A DNA stretch of 64,000 bases, taken from Sphingomonas sp. Its GTDB lineage: Bacteria > Pseudomonadota > Alphaproteobacteria > Sphingomonadales > Sphingomonadaceae. Numbering within the stretch: the stretch's first letter is position 1; every line of letters starts with the position of its first letter. The DNA lies in contig NZ_JAPKNM010000001.1 of the NCBI RefSeq assembly GCF_026460985.1, positions 243,190 through 307,189 of the forward strand. Direction: 5' to 3'. Position numbers and translations under genes: made by a program. The notes under the pieces are model-generated. The model ran no database searches. It saw only the letters and a program-made list of their open reading frames with translations, and was not told the DNA's origin. This document shows, piece by piece, positions 1 to 8,858 of this stretch.

Positions 1-69
1 GCGCATCGCGGCCTCGAAGGCCTGACCCTCACCGGCGCGAACATGGAGCAGCGCGTGTTCAACGATCAT
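1..69 (-). CDS. Antibiotic biosynthesis monooxygenase (ABM) domain protein, N-terminal fragment
   Basis: The first 23 codons of a leftward gene are visible, starting at the ATG whose 5' base is 69 and running off the window edge in frame. The peptide opens MIVEHALLHVRAGEGQAFEA, the usual first beta strand and helix of ABM/YgiN-type ferredoxin-like proteins, which act as small dimeric monooxygenases or haem-degrading proteins. A second ABM protein lies at 45945-46265. Only the N-terminus is present, so no active site can be judged and the assignment rests on the pattern alone. Confidence 0.6.
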   Translation of the reverse strand, partial: MIVEHALLHVRAGEGQAFEAAMR

Positions 70-91
70 ACGGCATTCCCGACAACCCAAA

Positions 92-201
92 CGTCATCCC
101 GGCCGAAGTGCCGGGATCCACAGTGCCGCGCTGGAAGGGCAGGAGGCTCCTGCTTTTCGGCCAGCCTCGCAGTGGACCCCGGCACAAGGCCGGGGTGACG
201 G
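92..201. repeat. Paired-palindrome intergenic repeat, GTCATCCCGG type
   Basis: Two arms face each other: CGTCATCCCGGCC near 92 and GGCCGGGGTGACGG ending at 201. Each arm also carries its own small GC hairpin (GGCCGAAGTGCC and CCCCGGCACAAGGCCGGGG). The element fills the gap between the rho stop and the ABM gene. Related arms occur at 10581-10751, 20732-20818 and 41128-41210, and half an element lies inside ribD. Confidence 0.75.
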
Positions 202-207
202 CATGGG

Positions 208-1464
<1,257 letters not shown>

Positions 1465-1582
1465 GGGGAGTCCGGGTGCTGGGAAGCTATGGGGAGAGCG
1501 TCGGTCGGCGAAAATGCGCGCGATTGGCGATGCTGGAAAGGAAGGAACCGACGCCCGGAAGAGCATTCGGCCTGTTCTGCGA

Positions 1583-1609
1583 ATTAGGTATGGGCCTCGT
1601 CCAAGTCAA
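1583..1609 (-). promoter_or_regulatory. Candidate rho promoter
   Basis: On the minus strand the gap between hemJ and rho contains TTGACT (1604-1609) and, about 15 bases downstream, CCTAAT within TACCTAAT (1583-1590). These resemble sigma-70 -35 and -10 elements. Spacing is short unless the -10 is shifted slightly. It would leave a leader of more than 100 nt before rho, which would suit Rho autoregulation. This is inferred from sequence only. Confidence 0.35.
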
Positions 1610-1668
1610 CGGCCATCGCATCGATTCCCGCGCAGGAAAATTGCGGAGAGTCCGGAGCTGCCGCAAAT

Positions 1669-2121
1669 TTAGAACGGCTTGACCACCGCGAGCACGACGA
1701 CGAGCACGACGGCAAGCGCGGGGACCTCGCCCAAGATACGCAAACGCCGCGGCGACAGGCTGCCCTGCCCATGGGCAAGCTTCTTCGAATAGCCGACCGC
1801 CCAGCCCTGATAGCCGCTCAATGCGAACACCAGCAGCAGCTTGGCGTGGAGCCAGCCGAGCCCCGGCTGGCCGTCGAGCAATCCGACATTGAGCGCTAGC
1901 GTGATGCCGAGCAGCCAGACGATCCCGATCGAGGGCCCGAGGATCATCCGGCGGAGCAGTGCCTCTCGCTTCTCCCAGGCGGCGGCCTCGGGCGTGCCGA
2001 GCGCCTCCTGATGGTGGACGAGGTAGCGCGGCAGCAGGAACAGCCCGGCCATCCAGAAGATCACGAAGATGATGTGGAACGCCTTGACCCAGAGATAGGC
2101 CGTTCCAAGGAACCCGGTCAT
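1669..2121 (-). CDS. hemJ: Protoporphyrinogen IX oxidase HemJ
   Basis: HemJ is a small integral membrane protein that oxidises protoporphyrinogen IX to protoporphyrin IX, the penultimate step of haem synthesis. The 150-residue product has four hydrophobic segments, beginning YLWVKAFHIIFVIFWMAGLF, where the conserved membrane histidine and tryptophan of the family are visible, and ends near LAVVKPF. Its ATG overlaps the hemE stop (ATGA at 2118-2121), so the two haem genes are translationally coupled. Length and hydropathy pattern are normal for UPF0093/HemJ. Confidence 0.92.
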   Translation of the reverse strand: MTGFLGTAYLWVKAFHIIFVIFWMAGLFLLPRYLVHHQEALGTPEAAAWEKREALLRRMILGPSIGIVWLLGITLALNVGLLDGQPGLGWLHAKLLLVFALSGYQGWAVGYSKKLAHGQGSLSPRRLRILGEVPALAVVLVVVLAVVKPF

Positions 2122-3167
2122 CCTTGCCTCCGCACCCGCGCCAGCAGTTGCTCGACATGCGCGATCGGCGTGTCGGGCAGGATGCCGTGGCCGAGATTGA
2201 ACACATGCGGGCGTTCGGCGAAAGCGGAAAGGATGCGATCGACGGCGCTGTCGAGCGTCGCGCCGCCCGCGATCAACGCGAGCGGATCGAGATTGCCCTG
2301 CACCGGCAGATTCTCCGGCAGCGCGGCATGCGCCCATGCCGGATCGACCGTCTCGTCCACGCCGACCGCATCGACCTGCGTCTCGCGCGCATAAGCGGGA
2401 AGCTTGCCGCCCGCGCCCTTGGGGAAGCCGATCACCGGCACGTGCGGCGCGCGCGCATGCAACGCCGCGGCGATCCGCGCGGTGGGCGCGATCACCCATT
2501 GCTCGAACTGCGCCGGGCTCAGGCTGCCCGACCAGCTGTCGAACAATTGCACCGCCTCCACGCCCGCATCGATCTGGCCGAGCAGATAGTCGATCGTGCA
2601 GTCGGCGATGCGATCGATCAGCGCCTGCATCAGCGCGGGATCGCGGTAGGCGAGCCGCCGCGCCTCGGCCTGCTCGCGGCTGCCCTGCCCGGCGATCATA
2701 TAGGTCGCGACGGTCCAGGGGCTGCCTGCAAAGCCCAGAAAGGTAGTGCTGGAAGGCAATTGCGCGGCGACCCGGCGCACAGTGGCATAGACAGGATCGA
2801 GCGCCTCAGGGGCCGCCTGGAGGCCATCCAGCACCTCGCGCGCCTGCACGGTCGGGGCGAGGCGCGGGCCTTCGCCGGTCTCGAACCACAGCTCCTGTCC
2901 CAGCGCCATCGGCACGACGAGGATGTCGGAGAAGAGGATCGCGGCGTCCATGCCGAAGCGGCGGATCGGCTGGAGCGTGATCTCGGCCGCGGCCTCGCTG
3001 TCCATCGCCAGCGCGAGGAAGCCGCCCTTCTCCTCCCGGAGCGCGCGATATTCGGGCAGGTACCGCCCGGCCTGGCGCATCAGCCAGATCGGCGGGATCG
3101 GCTGTTTCTCGCCCCTCAGGGTCGCGAGCAGGGGTTTGGGGCTGGTGGGCAGCGGTTTGGGATGCAT
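2118..3167 (-). CDS. hemE: Uroporphyrinogen decarboxylase
   Basis: HemE decarboxylates the four acetate side chains of uroporphyrinogen III to give coproporphyrinogen III in the cytoplasm. The 349-residue protein has the signature WLMRQAGRYLPEYR (about 28-41), the catalytic-loop sequence ILFSDILVVPMALG, the GFAGSPWT segment, and the C-terminal NLGHGILPDTP motif. The ATG at 3167 was chosen because MHPKPLP directly precedes the conserved LLATLRGE segment and upstream codons lie in a repeat. In Caulobacter and Rickettsia hemE borders the chromosomal origin. Here too the gene points away from a probable oriC. Confidence 0.98.
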   Translation of the reverse strand: MHPKPLPTSPKPLLATLRGEKQPIPPIWLMRQAGRYLPEYRALREEKGGFLALAMDSEAAAEITLQPIRRFGMDAAILFSDILVVPMALGQELWFETGEGPRLAPTVQAREVLDGLQAAPEALDPVYATVRRVAAQLPSSTTFLGFAGSPWTVATYMIAGQGSREQAEARRLAYRDPALMQALIDRIADCTIDYLLGQIDAGVEAVQLFDSWSGSLSPAQFEQWVIAPTARIAAALHARAPHVPVIGFPKGAGGKLPAYARETQVDAVGVDETVDPAWAHAALPENLPVQGNLDPLALIAGGATLDSAVDRILSAFAERPHVFNLGHGILPDTPIAHVEQLLARVRRQG

Positions 3168-3213
3168 CGGCTCCCTCTGCACGTTCCGGCGGAGCGGCGA
3201 AAGTGGACAAACT

Positions 3214-3339
3214 ATCCTCCCCCGCCAGGGGGAGGTGTCGCCGAAGGCGACGGAGGGGGAGGTAAGCGACCGACTGACCGTCGTGCTTCCGTCCCCTCCG
3301 TCACGCTGCGCGTGCCGCCTCCCCCTGGCGGGGGAGGAT
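3214..3339. repeat. Paired-palindrome intergenic repeat, CCTCCCCCGCCAGG type
   Basis: The left arm ATCCTCCCCCGCCAGGGGGA starts at 3214 and its inverted copy ends at 3339. The interior carries GTCGCCGAAGGCGAC, a small palindrome. The same element in opposite orientation lies at 38570-38695 between msrA and a DUF1489 gene, sharing both the arms and much of the interior. It separates hemE from the proposed origin. Confidence 0.8.
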
Positions 3340-3662
3340 CGGGAATCCCGCTCGGATCCGCCCGAACCCAATATCTATAAGAAAAGAATCTAAGGGTTGT
3401 TGGAGTCTGTTGGCGCGTGGAAGTCGGGAGTTGTGGAATCGCTCCGCTTTTGCCCACAGATTGACTCTCGCCGCCCCGCACAAGCCCTCGGATTCGGAGT
3501 CGCGCTCCCCGATTTCCACAGGCTGTGGATCGGAATGCGGGGCTGGGGACGGGGTTGTGGAGGAATCGCGCGTCGAGTCCGCGGTTTTCGCGTGCTTGGC
3601 CGCTGCGTGCGGTTGCGCTAGCGGCTGTCCGTGATGTTCTCCACAGATTCACCCACGGCCTG
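3340..3662. other. oriC: Probable chromosomal replication origin (oriC)
   Basis: This non-coding gap lies between hemE (leftward) and ppsR (rightward), the position of oriC in Caulobacter and Rickettsia. It holds six DnaA-box-like 9-mers: TGTGGAATC 3432-3440, TTGCCCACA 3450-3458, ATTTCCACA 3512-3520, TGTGGATCG 3524-3532, TGTGGAGGA 3556-3564 and TTCTCCACA 3637-3645. The last has one mismatch to TTATCCACA. Ten GANTC sites start at 3343, 3386, 3403, 3436, 3463, 3491, 3497, 3563, 3575 and 3646; chance predicts little more than one. An AT-rich tract at about 3369-3392 could be the unwinding element. I found no TTAA-N7-TTAA CtrA site. Function is inferred, not shown. Confidence 0.78.
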
Positions 3663-4484
3663 ATGCGGCTCCATCTCCACTTGCTCTCCGACTCCACCGG
3701 CGAGACGCTGGAGAATATCGCCAAGGCCGCGCTCGCCCAGTTCGACGATGTCGAGACGCTGCGCCATTTCTGGCCGATGGTGCGCAGCGAGGCGCATCTC
3801 GAGCGGATCCTCCAGGAGATCGCGCAGAATCCCGGCCTGGTGATCTTCACGCTCGTCAACAACGACGTCCGCCGCACGCTCGAGAGCCGCTGCCGCGCGA
3901 TGGGGTTGCCCGCGATCGCGCCGCTCGATCCGGTGAGCCACGCGCTGTCCAACCTGCTCGGCCAGGAGGCCAAGGCGCGCCCCGGGCGGCAGCACACGCT
4001 CGATGCCGCCTATTTCGCGCGGGTCGACGCGATCCAGTTCACCATGGCGCATGACGACGGGATCGGCGCCGAGGATTGGGAGGAATGCGACATCGTCCTC
4101 GCCGGTGTGTCACGCTCGTCCAAGACGCCGACTTCGATCTATCTCGCCAATCGCGGCTACAAGACCGCCAACATCCCGATCGTGGTCGAATCGCCGCCGC
4201 CGCCCGAATTGTTCACGCTGCGCCACCCGCTCGTCGTCGGGCTCACCACTAGCGCCGACCGGCTCGTCCAGATCCGCCGCAACCGGCTGCTCTCGCTCAA
4301 CCAGAGCCCCGAGACCGCTTATGTCGACCAGGATTCGGTCCAGCGCGAGATCGCCTATGCGCGCCGCATGTTCGCCGACAATGGCTGGCCGGTGATCGAC
4401 GTGACGCGGCGCTCGATCGAAGAGACCGCCGCGGCGATCATCGCGCTCTGCAACGAACGCGCACTCCAGGACAGGGACGCATGA
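3663..4484 (+). CDS. ppsR: Pyruvate, phosphate dikinase regulatory protein (DUF299 kinase/pyrophosphorylase)
   Basis: This is the bifunctional serine/threonine kinase and phosphorylase family that switches PEP synthase or pyruvate phosphate dikinase off and on by ADP-dependent phosphorylation. The 273-residue product begins [20 protein letters not shown], the family hallmark, and has the P-loop GVSRSSKT at about 148-155. The ATG at 3663 was chosen because everything upstream in frame lies in the proposed origin and is unlike the family. It is the orthologue of the gene called RP001 next to the Rickettsia origin. Its stop overlaps the maf start by 4 bp. Confidence 0.95.
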   Translation: MRLHLHLLSDSTGETLENIAKAALAQFDDVETLRHFWPMVRSEAHLERILQEIAQNPGLVIFTLVNNDVRRTLESRCRAMGLPAIAPLDPVSHALSNLLGQEAKARPGRQHTLDAAYFARVDAIQFTMAHDDGIGAEDWEECDIVLAGVSRSSKTPTSIYLANRGYKTANIPIVVESPPPPELFTLRHPLVVGLTTSADRLVQIRRNRLLSLNQSPETAYVDQDSVQREIAYARRMFADNGWPVIDVTRRSIEETAAAIIALCNERALQDRDA

Positions 4485-5101
4485 ACCCTTCGACACCGCT
4501 CAGGGCAGGTCTGATCCTCGCCTCGCAAAGCGCCTCGCGCCGGGCGATGCTCGACGCCGCGGGCGTGCCGTACGAAGCCGTGGCGGCGCAGGTCGACGAG
4601 GCCTCGGCCAAGGACTCGTTGATCGCGGGCGGCATTTCCGCGCGCGACCTCTCGGATGCGCTCGCCGAATTGAAGGCGTTGAAGGTCTCGCGGCTGGCGC
4701 CGGGCGCGCTCGTGCTCGGCTGCGATTCGATCGTGGCGCTCGACGACGGCACTCTGCTCGACAAGCCGGTGAGCCGCGAGAATGCCGCCGAGCATCTGCG
4801 CATGATGTCGGGGCGGCATCACGATCTGTACAGCGCCGCGGTGATCGCCGAGGGCGGGCGCGGCGTCTGGCGGCATGTCGATCGCGCGCGGCTGCACGTG
4901 CGCCGGCTGTCGGAGGAATTCATCGCCGAATATCTGGATCGCGAATGGCCCGCGATCGAGGGCTGCGTCGGCTGTTTCCGCATGGAGGGGCCCGGCGTGC
5001 AGCTGTTCAGTCGCACCGAGGGAAGCCATTTCACGATATTGGGAATGCCGATGCTGCCGCTGCTCGACTATCTGCGCGTGCGGGGAGTTCTGACGTCATG
5101 A
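4481..5101 (+). CDS. maf: Maf family nucleoside triphosphate pyrophosphatase
   Basis: Maf proteins hydrolyse non-canonical or modified nucleoside triphosphates to monophosphates. The 206-residue product has [14 protein letters not shown] (about 11-24), the phosphate-binding motif of the family, a conserved acidic GCDSIV, and [17 protein letters not shown]. The start and stop overlap ppsR and aroE by 4 bp each (ATGA). Codons 2-10 (NPSTPLRAG) are specified by a copy of the CCTTCGACA..CTCAGGGCAGG dispersed repeat, so the first ten residues are probably a late addition to an otherwise normal Maf. The gene sits in the conserved origin-proximal cluster. Confidence 0.95.
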   Translation: MNPSTPLRAGLILASQSASRRAMLDAAGVPYEAVAAQVDEASAKDSLIAGGISARDLSDALAELKALKVSRLAPGALVLGCDSIVALDDGTLLDKPVSRENAAEHLRMMSGRHHDLYSAAVIAEGGRGVWRHVDRARLHVRRLSEEFIAEYLDREWPAIEGCVGCFRMEGPGVQLFSRTEGSHFTILGMPMLPLLDYLRVRGVLTS

Positions 5102-5955
5102 CAGCCCCTCGACAGAGCTCGGGACAGGCTTATGCCGAAGTCATCGGCGATCCGATCGCGCACTCCAAGTCGCCCTTGATCCACGGCTTCTGGCTGAAGG
5201 CGCTCGGCATCGACGCGGACTATCGCGCCACCCACGTCACCCCCGACGGGCTCGACGCCTATTTCGCGGCGCGGCGCGGCGATCCGGCTTGGCGCGGGTG
5301 CAACGTCACCATCCCGCACAAGCAGGCGGTGCTCGATCACGTCGAGGATCGCGGCGATGTCCGCGGCACGATCGGGGCGATGAACACGGTGGTGCGCGCC
5401 GAGGACGGGGCGCTGGTGGGCACCAATACCGATGCCGGGGGATTCTACGCGCCGATCGCGGGACTCGACCTCGAGGGGCGGCACGCGGCGGTGATCGGCG
5501 CGGGCGGGGCGGCGCGGGCGATCCTGTTCGCGCTCGCGCGCGTGGGGATCGGGCGCGTCACCATCCTCAACCGCAATGTGCTCAAGGCCGCGGCTCTGCT
5601 GTCGAGCTTCGGGATCAAGGGCGACGCGCTGCCGCTGGGCAGCCCGCTCCCGCCGGTCGACCTGCTGGTCAATGCGAGCGCATTGGGGATGACGGGCCAG
5701 CCGCCGCTCGATCTCGACCTGGCGCCGCTCCCCGAGGACGCGGTGGTCTATGACGTGGTCTATGCCCCGCTCGAGACGGCTCTGCTCGCCCAGGCGCAGG
5801 CGCGCGAGCTCGATACGGTCGACGGGCTCGACATGCTGATCGGCCAGGCCGCGCTCGCCTTCGAACTGTTCTTCGGCGCGGAGCCGCCGCGCGAGCGCGA
5901 CGACGAACTTCGGGACTTGCTGACCCCGGATCGGAGTCCGGGGCAGGCCCGATGA
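5098..5955 (+). CDS. aroE: Shikimate dehydrogenase
   Basis: AroE reduces 3-dehydroshikimate to shikimate with NADPH in the chorismate pathway. The 285-residue product shows the substrate-binding motif [20 protein letters not shown], the catalytic-lysine region [25 protein letters not shown] and the dinucleotide fold [13 protein letters not shown], then [13 protein letters not shown] and the C-terminal [17 protein letters not shown]. It starts inside the maf stop (ATGA). The first nine or so residues (MTAPRQSSG) come from a copy of the CCCTCGACAGAGCTCGGGACAGG repeat placed just after the start codon. The stop overlaps coaE by 4 bp. Confidence 0.97.
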   Translation: MTAPRQSSGQAYAEVIGDPIAHSKSPLIHGFWLKALGIDADYRATHVTPDGLDAYFAARRGDPAWRGCNVTIPHKQAVLDHVEDRGDVRGTIGAMNTVVRAEDGALVGTNTDAGGFYAPIAGLDLEGRHAAVIGAGGAARAILFALARVGIGRVTILNRNVLKAAALLSSFGIKGDALPLGSPLPPVDLLVNASALGMTGQPPLDLDLAPLPEDAVVYDVVYAPLETALLAQAQARELDTVDGLDMLIGQAALAFELFFGAEPPRERDDELRDLLTPDRSPGQAR

Positions 5956-6545
5956 TCACGGTCGGCCTCACCGGGTCGATCGGCATGGGCAAGTCGACCG
6001 TCGCGCAGATGTTCGCCGATGCGGGCGTGCCGGTGTTCGACGCCGACGAGACCGTCCACCGGCTGCAGGGCCCCGGAGGTGCGCTGGTCGAGGCGATCGA
6101 GGCGGCCTTCCCCGGTACGACGGGCGAAGAGGGAGTCGACCGCGCCGCGCTGCGCGAGATCGTGCTGGGCGACGAGGCGGCGCTCGCGCGGCTCGAGGCG
6201 CTGGTGCATCCCGCGGTGGCGCGCGCGCGCGATGCCTTTCTCGCCGCCAACGCCGCTGCGCCGGTCGTCCTGCTCGATGTGCCCCTGCTGTTCGAGGCGG
6301 GCGGCTGGGCGGCGGTCGACCGGGTCGTCGTCGTCTCCGCACCGGCCGAGGTGCAGCGCGCGCGCGTGCTCGCCCGGCCCGGCATGACCGCCGAGCGCTT
6401 CGAGTCGATCCTCGCGCGCCAGATGCCCGATGCCGAGAAGCGCGCCCGCGCCGATTTCGTGATCTCGACCGACGGGCCGCTCGACGAGACCCGCGCACAG
6501 GTAAGCGCGGTCCTCACTTGCCTAGCGAAGCCGGCGGGAGGATAA
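5952..6545 (+). CDS. coaE: Dephospho-CoA kinase
   Basis: CoaE phosphorylates the 3'-hydroxyl of dephospho-CoA, the last step of coenzyme A synthesis. The 197-residue protein begins [17 protein letters not shown] with the P-loop GSIGMGKST at about 8-16, then [23 protein letters not shown] and [14 protein letters not shown], all standard CoaE landmarks. The length is normal. The start is fixed by the ATGA overlap with aroE. It is the fourth gene of the coupled ppsR-maf-aroE-coaE set beside the proposed origin. Confidence 0.97.
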   Translation: MITVGLTGSIGMGKSTVAQMFADAGVPVFDADETVHRLQGPGGALVEAIEAAFPGTTGEEGVDRAALREIVLGDEAALARLEALVHPAVARARDAFLAANAAAPVVLLDVPLLFEAGGWAAVDRVVVVSAPAEVQRARVLARPGMTAERFESILARQMPDAEKRARADFVISTDGPLDETRAQVSAVLTCLAKPAGG

Positions 6546-6552
6546 GGTCCCC

Positions 6553-7245
6553 ATGCGCGAAATCGTGTTCGACACAGAAACGACGGGGCTCAGCTTCGCG
6601 GGCGGAGACCGGCTGGTCGAGATCGGCTGCATCGAACTGGTCAACCGCGTGCCCACCGGCAGGCATTTGCACCGTTACATCAACCCCCAGCGCGATATGC
6701 CGGCAGAGGCCGAGCGCGTCCACGGCCTCAGCGCGCGCTTCCTGTCGGACAAGCCGCTCTTCGCCGATGTCGTCGAGGACCTGATCGAATTCCTCGGCGA
6801 TTGCCCCCTGGTCGCGCACAATGCGGGGTTCGACTTCAGCTTCCTGAACGGCGAGCTCGGCCGCTGCGGCCGGCCGGTGATCGACCATGGCCGGATGGTC
6901 GACACGCTGGCGATCGCGCGGGTCAAGCATCCCGGCGCCAAGCACACGCTCGACGCCCTGTGCGTGCGCTACGGGATCGATCTCAGCGCGCGCACGCTCC
7001 ACGGCGCGCTGCTCGACGCGCAATTGCTCGCCCAGGTCTATGTCGAGCTGACGGGCGGGCGGCAGATCACCTTGGGCCTCGCGGTCGACGCGCCGGTGAT
7101 GCGCGAGACGCCCGCCGAGGCATCGACGCGGGTCCATGTGCGGCCTGCGCGGCATTTTGCGCCATCGGCTGCGGAACTTGAGCGCCACGCAGCCTTTGTC
7201 CACGGGTTGGAGGATCCGCTTTGGGAACGCGCCGCATCCGGGTGA
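6553..7245 (+). CDS. dnaQ: DNA polymerase III epsilon subunit (3'-5' proofreading exonuclease)
   Basis: DnaQ is the proofreading exonuclease of the replicative polymerase. The 230-residue protein has the three exonuclease motifs of the DEDDh class: EIVFDTETTGL (Exo I, D and E near residues 6-8), VAHNAGFDFSFLNGEL (Exo II) and HTLDALCVRYGI followed by HGALLDAQLLAQVYVEL (Exo III with His and Asp). The C-terminal tail, rich in charged residues, is where the alpha subunit normally binds. It follows coaE by 7 bp and completes the cluster conserved beside alphaproteobacterial origins. Confidence 0.96.
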   Translation: MREIVFDTETTGLSFAGGDRLVEIGCIELVNRVPTGRHLHRYINPQRDMPAEAERVHGLSARFLSDKPLFADVVEDLIEFLGDCPLVAHNAGFDFSFLNGELGRCGRPVIDHGRMVDTLAIARVKHPGAKHTLDALCVRYGIDLSARTLHGALLDAQLLAQVYVELTGGRQITLGLAVDAPVMRETPAEASTRVHVRPARHFAPSAAELERHAAFVHGLEDPLWERAASG

Positions 7246-7302
7246 CCGGGTCCGGCTGTTCCCAGGCGAGGCGGAGCCCTCATGTTGAAGCGGAGGTAAG
7301 TC

Positions 7303-7890
7303 ATGGATATCCGAGTCTCTGGCCATCAGGTCGAAACGGGCGAAGCGCTCAAGACGCTGGTCACCGAACGGCTCCAGGGTATCGCCGACAAATATTTCTC
7401 CCGCGCCCTCTCGGCGCAGGCGACCTTCGGCAAGGGGCCGCACGACAACGGCTTCACCTGCGACATCGTCATGCACGTCATGCAGGGGCTGGTCCTCAAG
7501 GCGACCAATCGCGGCATGGAGGCGAACGGCGCGTTCGACGGCGCGGCCGACCGGATCGACAAGCAGCTCCGCCGCTACACGCGCCGGCTCAAGGACCGGC
7601 AGAACGGCGTGGTCAACGCGTTCGCCGAGAACGGCGCCTATGACAATGCCGGCTACACCTTGTTCGAGGAACCTGCCCCCGAGGAGGAGCCCGCCGAGGC
7701 GCCCTTGATCATCGCCGAGACGCGCGTCGACGTTCCCGAGGCGACGGTTTCCGACGCGGTGATGATGCTCGACCTGCGCCACACCAACGCATTGCTGTTC
7801 CGCAATACGGCGACCGGCACGCACAATATGGTCTATCGCCGCGGCGACGGGACGATCGGCTGGGTTGAGCCCAACCGCACACAGGCCTAG
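7303..7890 (+). CDS. hpf: Long-form ribosome hibernation promoting factor
   Basis: Long HPF binds the 30S decoding region and dimerises 70S ribosomes into inactive 100S particles. The 195-residue product has an N-terminal HPF/YfiA domain (about 1-100, MDIRVSGHQVETGEAL ... LVLKATNRGMEANGAFDGAADRIDKQL), an acidic linker (EEPAPEEEPAEAP), and the C-terminal dimerisation domain with MMLDLRHTNALLFRNTATGTHNMVYRRGDG. A strong GGAGG Shine-Dalgarno sits six bases before the ATG. A hairpin followed by TCGTTTT lies just after the stop, before ptsN. Confidence 0.95.
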   Translation: MDIRVSGHQVETGEALKTLVTERLQGIADKYFSRALSAQATFGKGPHDNGFTCDIVMHVMQGLVLKATNRGMEANGAFDGAADRIDKQLRRYTRRLKDRQNGVVNAFAENGAYDNAGYTLFEEPAPEEEPAEAPLIIAETRVDVPEATVSDAVMMLDLRHTNALLFRNTATGTHNMVYRRGDGTIGWVEPNRTQA

Positions 7891-7898
7891 GGGAGAAG

Positions 7899-7921
7899 TC
7901 GCCCCGGGGGGCGATCGTTTT
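7899..7921 (+). terminator. Hairpin with short T tail after hpf
   Basis: TCGCCCC (7899-7905) and GGGGCGA (7908-7914) form a perfect 7-bp GC stem with a two-base loop, followed by TCGTTTT. It sits between hpf and ptsN and could partly terminate hpf transcription, leaving some read-through to ptsN. The two-base loop and short T tract make it a weak terminator candidate. Confidence 0.5.
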
Positions 7922-7930
7922 GGACAACCC

Positions 7931-8398
7931 ATGACCGAACTCAGCGATTTGCTGACGCCCGAGGCAGTGCTTGCCGATCTGGGCGCCGCGAACAAGAAGA
8001 CCCTGTTCCAGCAGCTCGGCACCGCCGCGGCGCGCGCCTACGGCGTCGACGCGAAGCTGGTGACCGAGCGGCTCGGCGAGCGCGAGAAGCTCGGCTCGAC
8101 CGGGTTCGGCGGCGGGATCGCGATTCCGCACGCCAAGCTGGACGGCATGAAGCACGTCGCCGGCGTCTTCGTGCGGCTCGACCAGCCGGTCGATTTCGCC
8201 GCGATCGACGATCTGCCGGTCGACCTGGTGTTCATGCTGCTCTCGCCCGTCGGCGCGGGTGCCGAGCATCTCAAGGCGCTCGCCTGCGTCTCGCGGAAAC
8301 TGCGCGACCGCAATTTCGCCGCCAAGCTGCGCGGCGCGGGCTCGCCCGACGCGCTGTTCGCATTGCTCACCGCCGTGGAGGCGCGTGACGCCGCCTGA
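7931..8398 (+). CDS. ptsN: PTS nitrogen-regulatory enzyme IIA (EIIA-Ntr)
   Basis: PtsN is the terminal phosphate acceptor of the nitrogen PTS, which tunes K+ transport, stress and carbon/nitrogen responses by its phosphorylation state. The 155-residue protein starts MTELSDLLTPEAVLADL, has the active histidine in GGGIAIPHAKLDGM (His about 67), and continues VFVRLDQPVDFAAID and VDLVFMLLSPVGAGAEHLKALACVSRKLRD, as expected. The ATG at 7931 was preferred to upstream options because it gives the normal N-terminus. The hpf-ptsN order is widespread in proteobacteria. The downstream thioesterase overlaps its end. Confidence 0.95.
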   Translation: MTELSDLLTPEAVLADLGAANKKTLFQQLGTAAARAYGVDAKLVTERLGEREKLGSTGFGGGIAIPHAKLDGMKHVAGVFVRLDQPVDFAAIDDLPVDLVFMLLSPVGAGAEHLKALACVSRKLRDRNFAAKLRGAGSPDALFALLTAVEARDAA

Positions 8399-8858
8399 GC
8401 CCCCCCAAGGTCCGCGGGGCGCCGAAGCGCATTTCCGCGCGCTCGAGTCGCTCTACGCCGCCGCGCCGATCAACCGGCTGTTCGACTCGGCGCTCGAGAT
8501 CGCCGAGGGCGGCGTCGCGCGGATCCGCTTCCAGATCGACTCGCGCTATTTCCACGCCGCTGGCGCCGCGCACGGAACGAGCTATTTCAAGATGCTCGAC
8601 GATGCGGCCTTCTATGCCGCAAACAGCCTCGTCACCGATCGCTTCCTGCTCACCACCGCGTTCAACCTGCTCTTCACCAAGCCGCTGGGCGAAGGCCCGG
8701 TGATCGCCGAGGGGCGCTGGGTGAGCGGGCAGCGCCGCGTGTTCGTCGCCGAGGCGCGGCTGATCGACGCCAGCGGCGAGGAGGCGGCGCGCGGCACGGG
8801 CACGTTCATGCGCTCGCGAATCCCGCTCGCCTCGCTCCCCGGCTACCGGTCCGAATGA
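8385..8858 (+). CDS. PaaI-family hotdog-fold thioesterase
   Basis: Hotdog-fold thioesterases of this type hydrolyse acyl-CoA esters; the substrate here is unknown. The 157-residue product contains AAPINRLFDSALEIAEGGVARIRF, then RYFHAAGAAHGTSYFKMLDDAAFYAANSLV, the hotdog helix region with the conserved HG..YF..LDDAA pattern, and LTTAFNLLFTKPLGEGP. The start is taken as the GTG at 8385, which overlaps the ptsN end by 14 bp and gives VTPPEPP. It overlaps the downstream DUF1491 gene by 4 bp, so the three genes are probably co-transcribed. Confidence 0.82.
   Translation: MTPPEPPQGPRGAEAHFRALESLYAAAPINRLFDSALEIAEGGVARIRFQIDSRYFHAAGAAHGTSYFKMLDDAAFYAANSLVTDRFLLTTAFNLLFTKPLGEGPVIAEGRWVSGQRRVFVAEARLIDASGEEAARGTGTFMRSRIPLASLPGYRSE

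Noticed and set aside
3340..3662. CtrA binding sites (TTAA-N7-TTAA) in the proposed origin
   Set aside because: No such pair was found by eye, so CtrA control like that of Caulobacter is not claimed.
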